Source: an uncultured Eubacteriales bacterium
GTDB taxonomy: Bacteria > Bacillota > Clostridia > Lachnospirales > Lachnospiraceae
Direction: 5' to 3'
Length of the DNA: 64,000 bases
NCBI GenBank assembly: GCA_949294665.1
Contig: CASFID010000067.1
Span: forward strand, 1 to 64,000
The notes beneath the pieces were generated by a model. It was not told the DNA's origin. It saw only the letters and a program-made list of their open reading frames with translations, and searched no databases. Shown here piece by piece: positions 52,389-59,202 of this stretch. The position numbers and the translations under genes are program-made. The number at the start of each line of letters is the position of its first letter. The first letter of the stretch is position 1.

Positions 52389-52671
52389 ATGGACAGAGAA
52401 GCTGCTGTTAAGTTAGAAAAGTGGAAAAACAGCGCCCACAGAAAACCATTGATCCTGAGAGGAGCCAGACAGGTTGGAAAGACATGGCTTATCCAGAAAA
52501 AATAAAAACTTCGTGCACGAAGAAAATGATATTTTTTACTGGTCGGCAGAACGGGGCACAGGAGAAATTGACTTCTTAGTACCGAAATACAATATGAAAT
52601 ATGAGGCGAGAACTTCGATGTCAGATTACAGAGAGCAGGAGTGGATGGTGAAAACTACGGAAAAAGATTGA
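52389..52671 (+). pseudogene. Decayed AAA ATPase gene (DUF4143 type)
   Basis: A frame from 52389 encodes the start of a DUF4143-type ATPase, MDREAAVKLEKWKNSAHRKP, with Walker A RGARQVGKTWLI, then stops at 52503-52505. In another frame, 52474-52671 continues with the family's C-terminal nuclease-like segment (NDIFYWSAERGTGEIDFLVP). The middle several hundred residues are missing, so this is a remnant made by an internal deletion and frameshift. Confidence 0.75.
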
Positions 52672-52826
52672 TATTCTGCTGATAACGGCATGCACTGTAT
52701 GCAGACTGCCTGTAACTGTTGCTGTAGCATAGCAGCGAAAGGAGCGTATATGCGTTATTGATCATCGCCTGAGAAATAATATGTAAACTGCACTCCAAAA
52801 GATACAAAAAACCCGACCGCACTCTA

Positions 52827-52855
52827 TAGACTTTTGTCATTTTTGGCGATATAAT
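52827..52855 (+). promoter_or_regulatory. Promoter of nifJ
   Basis: TAGACT (52827-52832) and TATAAT (52850-52855) are spaced 17 bases apart and would give a leader of about 144 bases. The rest of the 715-base gap before nifJ (52291-53005) holds the pseudogene and this promoter and leader; nothing else is recognised. Confidence 0.55.
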
Positions 52856-52868
52856 AAAACTATATGTG

Positions 52869-52905
52869 AGCCGGGCGTCCTTGCACCCGTGCGGGACGCC
52901 CGGCT
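52869..52905 (+). promoter_or_regulatory. Twelve-base-pair hairpin in the nifJ leader
   Basis: AGCCGGGCGTCC (52869-52880) pairs perfectly with GGACGCCCGGCT (52894-52905), starting a few bases after the predicted transcription start and followed by only three T residues. It may stabilise this highly expressed mRNA or act as an attenuator. Confidence 0.6.
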
Positions 52906-53005
52906 TTCGCGACATTCGCCAGCTACGTGTGCTCCGCGCCCGTGCATGGCTCGTTGTTTCGCGGATATTAATTTTTTGATGTAATTCTTAAGGAGGAACA
53001 AGAAA

Positions 53006-56000
53006 ATGGCAAGAAAAATGAAGACCATGGACGGTAACCAGGCTGCTGCTCACGTGTCATATGCTTACACAGAAGTTGCGGCGATCTACCCGATCACACC
53101 GTCATCCGTCATGCCGGAGCATGTTGACGAATGGGCGACAGAAGGCAGGGAGAATATCTTCGGACAGACAGTCAACGTTGTTGAGATGCAGTCCGAGGCA
53201 GGTGCGGCAGGCGCTGTACACGGATCTCTGTCAGCAGGAGCGCTGACGACAACATTTACAGCGTCCCAGGGACTTCTGCTTATGATCCCGAACTTATATA
53301 AAGTAGCAGGCGAGCAGCTTCCGGGTGTGTTCAACGTATCTGCCCGTGCACTGGCAAGCCACGCACTTTCCATTTTTGGCGATCACTCAGATGTTTACGC
53401 CTGTCGTCAGACTGGTGCGGCTATGCTGTGTGAGTCAAGCGTACAGGAAGTTATGGACCTGACGCCGGTTGCTCACTGTGCTGCACTGGAAGGAAAACTT
53501 CCTTTCATCAACTTCTTTGACGGATTCCGTACATCCCACGAGATCCAGAAGATCGAGACATGGGATTACGAAGATCTGAAAGATCTGGTAAATATGGACG
53601 CGATCGATGAGTTCCGTGCACATGCGCTGAACCCGAATCATCCGTGCCAGAGAGGTTCTGCACAGAACCCGGATATCTTCTTCCAGGCAAGAGAGGCATG
53701 TAACCCGTATTACGATGCAATGCCGGGAATCGTCCAGAACTACATGGACAAAGTAAATGCCAAGATCGGAACAGACTACAAACTGTTCAACTACTACGGG
53801 GCAGAGGACGCAGAGCATGTGATCATCGCTATGGGTTCTGTCTGCGACACAATCGAAGAGACGATTGATTACCTGATGAAAGCAGGAGAGAAAGTCGGTG
53901 TAGTTAAAGTACGTCTGTACAGACCGTTCTGCGCGCAGGCTCTGATCGATGCGATCCCGGATTCTGTTAAGAAGATCTCTGTTCTCGACAGAACAAAAGA
54001 GCCGGGAGCTATGGGCGAGCCGCTGTACCTTGATGTTGTTGCAGCACTCAAAGGTTCCAAATTCGATGCAGTGCCGATCTACACAGGACGTTACGGACTC
54101 GGATCCAAAGATACAACACCTGCTCAGATCGTTGCTGTATATCACAATGATGAGAAACAGAAATTCACGATCGGTATCGAAGACGATGTGACAAATCTGT
54201 CGCTGAAAGCTGACGAGCCGCTCGTTACAACACCGGAAGGAACGATCAACTGTAAGTTCTGGGGACTTGGCGCTGACGGTACAGTCGGAGCAAACAAGAA
54301 CTCCATCAAGATCATCGGTGACAACACAGACATGTACGCTCAGGCATACTTTGATTATGATTCAAAGAAATCCGGCGGTGTTACAATGTCTCACCTCCGT
54401 TTCGGTAAACTGCCGATCAAATCAACATACCTGATCCATCAGGCAAACTTTGTGGCATGCCATAACCCGTCCTATGTGGACAAGTACAACATGGTACAGG
54501 AACTTGTAGACGGCGGTACATTCCTTCTGAACTGCCCGTGGGATATGGAAGGACTTGAGAAACATCTGCCGGGACAGGTAAAAGCTTACATTGCAAATCA
54601 CAATATCAAGTTCTATACGATCGACGGTATCAAGATCGGTAAAGAGATCGGACTTGGCGGACGTATCAACACAGTGTTACAGTCTGCATTCTTCAAACTT
54701 GCCGCTATCATTCCGGAGGAAGAGGCGATCGACCTGATGAAGGCTGCCGCGAAAGCTACTTACGGAAGAAAAGGCGACAAGATCGTACAGATGAACTACG
54801 ATGCCATCGATGCAGGCGCGAAACAGGTTGTAGAAGTAACAGTTCTGGAGAGCTGGAAAGATGCAGCTGACGAAGGCCTTGCACAGCCGAAGGTAGACGA
54901 GAACGGAAGAAAAGACGTTGTTGACTTCGTGAAGAACATCCAGTCCATGGTCAACGCTCAGGAAGGAAATGCGCTTCCGGTATCCGCATTCAACGACTAT
55001 GTAGACGGCTCTACACCGTCAGGTTCCTCCGCATATGAGAAACGTGGTATCGCAGTAGATATCCCGATCTGGCAGCCGGATAACTGTATCCAGTGTAACC
55101 GCTGTGCATATGTATGTCCGCACGCGGTCATCCGCCCGGTGGCTCTGACAGAGGACGAGCTTGCGAAAGCGCCGGAAGGAATGGAAGGAATCGATATGAT
55201 CGGCATGCCGGGCATGAAGTTCTCCATTACAGTATCCGCTTACGACTGTACAGGATGCGGTTCCTGTGCGAACGTATGTCCTGGCAAGAAGGGCGAGAAA
55301 GCTCTCGTTATGGGCAACATGGAAGAGAACGCCGGCAAACAGGATTTCTTCAATTACGGAAGAGAGATCCCGGTGAAACCGGAAGTTGTCGCAAAGTTCA
55401 AAGAGACAACTGTAAAGGGAAGCCAGTTCAAACAGCCGCTGCTTGAGTTCTCAGGCGCATGTGCTGGATGTGGCGAGACGCCATATGCGAAACTTGTTAC
55501 ACAGCTCTTCGGAGACAGGATGTACATTGCAAACGCAACTGGATGTTCCTCAATCTGGGGCAACTCTTCACCGTCCACACCTTACACGGTTACACCGGAA
55601 GGCAAGGGACCGGCCTGGAGCAACTCACTGTTCGAGGACAATGCTGAGTTCGGATATGGTATGCTGCTCGCGCAGAATACGATCCGTGACAGAATGAAAG
55701 GCTACGCAGCTAAGCTTGCCGAGGATGCAGAAGATGCAGATGTTAAGGCAGCAGCTCAGGAGTACATTGACACATATACATGCGGCGCTACAAACGGAAC
55801 AGCTGCGGACAAACTTGTTGCAGCTCTGGAGAAATGCGGATGCGACCGTGCAGAGAAAGCAGAACTTCTTAAGAACAAAGACTTCCTCGCTAAGAAATCC
55901 CAGTGGGTATTCGGTGGTGACGGATGGGCTTACGATATCGGATTCGGCGGTGTAGACCACGTACTTGCAAGCGGTCAGGATATCAACATCATGGTATTCG

Positions 56001-56557
56001 ATACAGAAGTTTACTCCAACACAGGCGGACAGTCTTCCAAGGCTACAAAGACAGGTGCTACGGCACAGTTCGCGGCAGGCGGTAAAGAGACGAAGAAGAA
56101 AGACCTTGCGGGAATGGCAATGAGCTACGGATACGTATACGTTGCACAGATCGCAATGGGCGCCGACTTCAATCAGACAGTCAAAGCCATCACAGAGGCT
56201 GAGGCTTATCCTGGACCGTCACTGATCATCGCTTATGCTCCGTGTATCAACCACGGTATCAAGAAAGGCATGAGCAAGGCTCAGACAGAGGAACAGCTCG
56301 CAGTAGAGTGCGGATACTGGAACAACTTCCGGTTCAATCCGGCTGCTGAGGGTAACAAGTTCTCGCTTGACAGCAAAGAGCCTAAGGAAGAAGATTATCA
56401 GGCATTCCTTGACGGAGAGGTCCGTTACAATGCTCTGAAGAGATCGAATCCGGAGAAAGCTGCAAAACTGTTCGCTCTCAACGAGCAGGAAGCTATGGAC
56501 AGATATGCATACCTGAAAAAACTCGTAGATGTATATGCTGCAGATAAAGCTGAATAA
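53006..56557 (+). CDS. nifJ: Pyruvate:ferredoxin (flavodoxin) oxidoreductase
   Basis: This homodimeric enzyme oxidises pyruvate to acetyl-CoA and CO2, passing electrons to ferredoxin, and is central to anaerobic fermentation. The 1183-residue product contains the full set of domains in order. First come the substrate/TPP domains (YAYTEVAAIYPITPSSVMPE) and the middle domains. Two 4Fe-4S ferredoxin-like motifs follow (CIQCNRCAYVCPHAVI, CTGCGSCANVCPG), then a C-terminal TPP-binding domain with a third cluster (ACAGCGETPYAKLV). The ribosome site AAGGAGGAAC precedes the ATG. Codon use is highly biased, fitting high expression. Confidence 0.98.
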   Translation: MARKMKTMDGNQAAAHVSYAYTEVAAIYPITPSSVMPEHVDEWATEGRENIFGQTVNVVEMQSEAGAAGAVHGSLSAGALTTTFTASQGLLLMIPNLYKVAGEQLPGVFNVSARALASHALSIFGDHSDVYACRQTGAAMLCESSVQEVMDLTPVAHCAALEGKLPFINFFDGFRTSHEIQKIETWDYEDLKDLVNMDAIDEFRAHALNPNHPCQRGSAQNPDIFFQAREACNPYYDAMPGIVQNYMDKVNAKIGTDYKLFNYYGAEDAEHVIIAMGSVCDTIEETIDYLMKAGEKVGVVKVRLYRPFCAQALIDAIPDSVKKISVLDRTKEPGAMGEPLYLDVVAALKGSKFDAVPIYTGRYGLGSKDTTPAQIVAVYHNDEKQKFTIGIEDDVTNLSLKADEPLVTTPEGTINCKFWGLGADGTVGANKNSIKIIGDNTDMYAQAYFDYDSKKSGGVTMSHLRFGKLPIKSTYLIHQANFVACHNPSYVDKYNMVQELVDGGTFLLNCPWDMEGLEKHLPGQVKAYIANHNIKFYTIDGIKIGKEIGLGGRINTVLQSAFFKLAAIIPEEEAIDLMKAAAKATYGRKGDKIVQMNYDAIDAGAKQVVEVTVLESWKDAADEGLAQPKVDENGRKDVVDFVKNIQSMVNAQEGNALPVSAFNDYVDGSTPSGSSAYEKRGIAVDIPIWQPDNCIQCNRCAYVCPHAVIRPVALTEDELAKAPEGMEGIDMIGMPGMKFSITVSAYDCTGCGSCANVCPGKKGEKALVMGNMEENAGKQDFFNYGREIPVKPEVVAKFKETTVKGSQFKQPLLEFSGACAGCGETPYAKLVTQLFGDRMYIANATGCSSIWGNSSPSTPYTVTPEGKGPAWSNSLFEDNAEFGYGMLLAQNTIRDRMKGYAAKLAEDAEDADVKAAAQEYIDTYTCGATNGTAADKLVAALEKCGCDRAEKAELLKNKDFLAKKSQWVFGGDGWAYDIGFGGVDHVLASGQDINIMVFDTEVYSNTGGQSSKATKTGATAQFAAGGKETKKKDLAGMAMSYGYVYVAQIAMGADFNQTVKAITEAEAYPGPSLIIAYAPCINHGIKKGMSKAQTEEQLAVECGYWNNFRFNPAAEGNKFSLDSKEPKEEDYQAFLDGEVRYNALKRSNPEKAAKLFALNEQEAMDRYAYLKKLVDVYAADKAE

Positions 56558-56679
56558 GACCTGATAAACAGGCATACTTTCCTATAGCCGGAGCATATGA
56601 TATAGTATGCATGGGAAAAATGATATGAGTTTTTAATAAGACGGAAAGAAAGGACTGTCGGGAAATAGACAGTTCTAAA

Positions 56680-56719
56680 CAGGGGAGGGAGTGACTCATG
56701 CGAGTCACTCCCTCCCCTG
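56680..56719 (+). terminator. Strong hairpin terminator after nifJ
   Basis: CAGGGGAGGGAGTGACTC (56680-56697) and GAGTCACTCCCTCCCCTG (56702-56719) pair over 18 bases without mismatch around ATGC. A weaker stem, GGACTGTC/GACAGTTC, precedes it. The T tract is short, but such a stem is expected to end or protect the nifJ mRNA. Confidence 0.8.
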
Positions 56720-56730
56720 AAATTTATCCG

Positions 56731-56768
56731 TTAAAAAGAAAAAAAGACGGCTGATGACAGCCATCTTT
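56731..56768 (-). terminator. Minus-strand terminator with no obvious gene
   Basis: On the minus strand AAAGATGGCT and AGCCGTCTTT form a stem (one wobble) followed by TTTTTTT and more T residues. No minus-strand gene lies near. It may block antisense transcription into nifJ or be the end of an unrecognised small RNA. Confidence 0.6.
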
Positions 56769-56829
56769 CGCCCTGTTGTATGGCCGCAAATATATTTTAC
56801 CGTTTAAAACTGCCATGAGAAAACAGAGC

Positions 56830-56858
56830 TTGACCTGATTTTTTTAAGATAATATAAT
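56830..56858 (+). promoter_or_regulatory. Promoter of the LytTR two-component genes
   Basis: TTGACC (56830-56835) and TATAAT (56853-56858) are spaced 17 bases apart, 44 bases before the regulator start. The rest of the 345-base gap from nifJ holds two terminator hairpins. A TACCGTTTA sequence at about 56798 resembles part of a LytTR site. Confidence 0.72.
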
Positions 56859-56902
56859 CATATGAAGAGTTAGATTGATTTTCTGGACTGGGAGTGAGAA
56901 CC

Positions 56903-57613
56903 ATGCTGCGAATAGCGATCGTGGAAGACGAAGACAGTTATATCACTGTATTGAAAGAGTATTTGGACCGGTATAAGCAGGAGTCCGGGGAGCAGATAGA
57001 AGTGACGGCCTATCACGATGGCGACGAGATTGCGGCGTTTTACCGGGCGCAGTTTGACATAATCCTCATGGATATCGAGATGAAATTTATCGACGGTATG
57101 ACGGCCGCCGAGGAGATACGGAAAGTGGATTCAGAAGTATCTATCATATTTATAACGAATGCACCTCAATATGCGATCCGCGGTTATGAAGTAGGAGCGC
57201 TGGATTATATACTCAAACCGGTATCCTATTTTACGTTCAGCCAGAAGCTTGGACGTGCTGTTGCAAAGTTAAAGAAACGGAGCAGCCGGAAGCGGATCAC
57301 AGTGTCGGTCAAAGGCGGCGTCATGCGAATGGAGCTTTCAGATATTTACTATATTGAGAGTGAGGGACATAATTTGATCTATCACACAAAGGATGGGACT
57401 TCCGTTTCATCCGGTACGATGAAGTCCGTAGAGACAGCGATGGATGGGATGGATTTCTGCAGGATCAACAAGTGCTATCTCGTGAATCTGGAACATGTGG
57501 ACGGCGTTCAGGATAAATATGCCATAGTCCACGGAAACCAGCTTTTGATCAGCAGACCCAGGATGAAGCAATTCATGCAGGAGCTTACAAGATACTGGGG
57601 GGAACGATCATGA
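56903..57613 (+). CDS. LytTR-family response regulator (AgrA/LytR type)
   Basis: The 236-residue product has a receiver domain (about 1-120) with the acidic pocket E8-D9, phospho-acceptor D57 (FDIILMDIEM) and the YEVGALDYILKPV lysine region. A C-terminal LytTR DNA-binding domain follows (about 133-236, KGGVMRMELSDIYYIESEGH, SRPRMKQFMQEL). LytTR proteins bind direct repeats upstream of their targets. The ATG with GGGAG eight bases upstream is chosen over an earlier GTG. It overlaps the kinase gene by four bases. Confidence 0.94.
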   Translation: MLRIAIVEDEDSYITVLKEYLDRYKQESGEQIEVTAYHDGDEIAAFYRAQFDIILMDIEMKFIDGMTAAEEIRKVDSEVSIIFITNAPQYAIRGYEVGALDYILKPVSYFTFSQKLGRAVAKLKKRSSRKRITVSVKGGVMRMELSDIYYIESEGHNLIYHTKDGTSVSSGTMKSVETAMDGMDFCRINKCYLVNLEHVDGVQDKYAIVHGNQLLISRPRMKQFMQELTRYWGERS

Positions 57614-58953
57614 CAGTGACGGACTTTATTACCAATCTTCCCGATATTCCGAGGATCATAACGGCTCTTGCGGAGTGGCTCGCCTGCCTTATGTGCATTC
57701 TTTCTGCACGGAGACGGATAAACGGCTGGAGGTTTGCAGCAGTGAGCGCAGGGGCGCTCGCTGTACAGAGTATATTTATGGTGCTTACAGATGCATTTGA
57801 GGGAATCATATGGAACCTGTGCATGCTCTGCGCCGTACTGCTGATGTTCTGCTATATCAGAATATGTACGGATATGGACCGCAATACAGCGATATGCTGC
57901 TGCGGCACAGCTTTTATTGCATCTGAGTTTGCGGCGTCTTTTGAGTGGCAGCTCTGGTGCTATGCGCATGATATCCTCGGACTCAGGATGATGTTCTGGA
58001 GTGTCATTGTCCTCCTCCTGGTCTATGTGGCTGTATTTTTTGTTGTCTGGCAGCTTGGCCGCAATGTTTCTGCTGCAGATGAAGATTTTACTGTTTCGGG
58101 AAAGGAAACCGTCATGACTGTTGTGGCAGTTCTGCTTATATTTGCGGTGAGCAATCTGGGTTTTCTTCCGGTCGCTGTGCCTTTTGCGGGGCGGGACAGT
58201 ATGGAGATCTTCAATATGAGGACACTGGTAGATCTTGGAGGAATGGCTATTCTCTATGCTTACCAGGCGCAGTGGAAGTCCTCGCATATCCAGCACGAAC
58301 TGGACACGATCCATACGATCCTCGACAGTCAGTATGAACAGTACAAACAGGCACAGAGGACGGTTGATCTTATCAATTACCGATATCATGACCTGAAAAA
58401 TCATATTATTGCGCTCAGAGCTGACTCAAATGCTTCGCAGCGCCATGAGTATCTCGATAAACTGGAACATGAGATCCGCGATTACGAGGCGCTTAATAAG
58501 ACGGGAAACCAGGTGCTTGACACGCTTCTTACAAGTAAGAATCTGCGGTGTATGCAGCACAAGATCAACATGACATGCGTGATCGACGGCAAACTTTTTG
58601 ACTCCATGGATGTCATGGATATCTGTTCGATCTTCGGCAATGCTCTTGACAATGCGATTGAGTGTGAAGTGAAGATCAAAGATTACGATAAGAGGATGAT
58701 CCATGTGGATGCATTTTCCGAGAAGCGTTTCCTCATCATACGTGTCGAGAATTATTATGAGGGAGAGATACATTTCGAGAAAGGCCTGCCTGTCACAAGT
58801 AAGAAAGAGAAGAGCATTCACGGATACGGCCTGAAGAGCCTTCGATATACAGTTCATAAATATAAAGGGGAAGTTCAGATCGATACGAAAGACAACTGGT
58901 TCAGTCTCAGAGTACTGATCCCGATGGAAATGCCGGAGAAAAGTGTAACATAA
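57610..58953 (+). CDS. GHKL sensor histidine kinase (AgrC-like)
   Basis: The 447-residue product has six or so membrane spans in the first 205 residues with no large external loop, as in peptide-sensing AgrC-type kinases. The phospho-acceptor is probably H260 in YRYHDLKNHIIAL. The ATP-binding GHKL domain has the N-box IFGNALDNAIECEV and the late G-box KSIHGYGLKSLRYT. The start overlaps the regulator stop (ATGA). No AgrD-like peptide or AgrB protease was seen, so the signal is unknown. Confidence 0.92.
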   Translation: MTVTDFITNLPDIPRIITALAEWLACLMCILSARRRINGWRFAAVSAGALAVQSIFMVLTDAFEGIIWNLCMLCAVLLMFCYIRICTDMDRNTAICCCGTAFIASEFAASFEWQLWCYAHDILGLRMMFWSVIVLLLVYVAVFFVVWQLGRNVSAADEDFTVSGKETVMTVVAVLLIFAVSNLGFLPVAVPFAGRDSMEIFNMRTLVDLGGMAILYAYQAQWKSSHIQHELDTIHTILDSQYEQYKQAQRTVDLINYRYHDLKNHIIALRADSNASQRHEYLDKLEHEIRDYEALNKTGNQVLDTLLTSKNLRCMQHKINMTCVIDGKLFDSMDVMDICSIFGNALDNAIECEVKIKDYDKRMIHVDAFSEKRFLIIRVENYYEGEIHFEKGLPVTSKKEKSIHGYGLKSLRYTVHKYKGEVQIDTKDNWFSLRVLIPMEMPEKSVT

Positions 58954-59007
58954 GTCGCCTGTCCGGAAAATACCCCCCGGGAGATCGATAACAGAAAAGG
59001 ATAGTAT

Positions 59008-59055
59008 TGCGCATTTGAAATTGTGAAAGTTGCACAATTTTGAATGCGCATTTTT
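59008..59055 (+). terminator. Terminator after the histidine kinase gene
   Basis: TGCGCATT and AATGCGCA pair, with AAATTGTG/CACAATTT inside and a two-base internal mismatch, followed by TTTTTG. It separates the two-component genes from the beta-glucosidase gene. Confidence 0.78.
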
Positions 59056-59078
59056 GTTGTATATTGACATAGCGTAAA

Positions 59079-59108
59079 ACAGTTTATGCGAAAAATGAAC
59101 AATTTGTG
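59079..59108 (+). promoter_or_regulatory. Candidate LytTR-regulator binding sites upstream of the beta-glucosidase gene
   Basis: ACAGTTTAT (59079-59087) and ACAATTTGT (59099-59107) form an imperfect direct repeat with 20 bases between starts, close to the AgrA-type pattern of two ACAGTTAAG-like sites 21 bases apart. A third relative, ACAGTTAAT, is at 59125. The pair would lie just upstream of the -35 region. This is by similarity only. Confidence 0.4.
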
Positions 59109-59127
59109 AATGTTTCGTAAAAGAACA

Positions 59128-59158
59128 GTTAATTCCTGCTATAATGACGCAGGTTAAC
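59128..59158 (+). promoter_or_regulatory. Extended -10 promoter inside an inverted repeat
   Basis: TGC-TATAAT (59137-59145) is an extended -10 element without a good -35. It is enclosed by GTTAA..CCTGC (59128-59139) and GCAGG-TTAAC (59149-59158), an inverted repeat that looks like an operator. The GH3 start codon follows 45 bases later. Confidence 0.6.
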
Positions 59159-59202
59159 GGAATGAGCCGTTGAAAACCAAATGAGAAAGGGAGGAACAAA
59201 TT

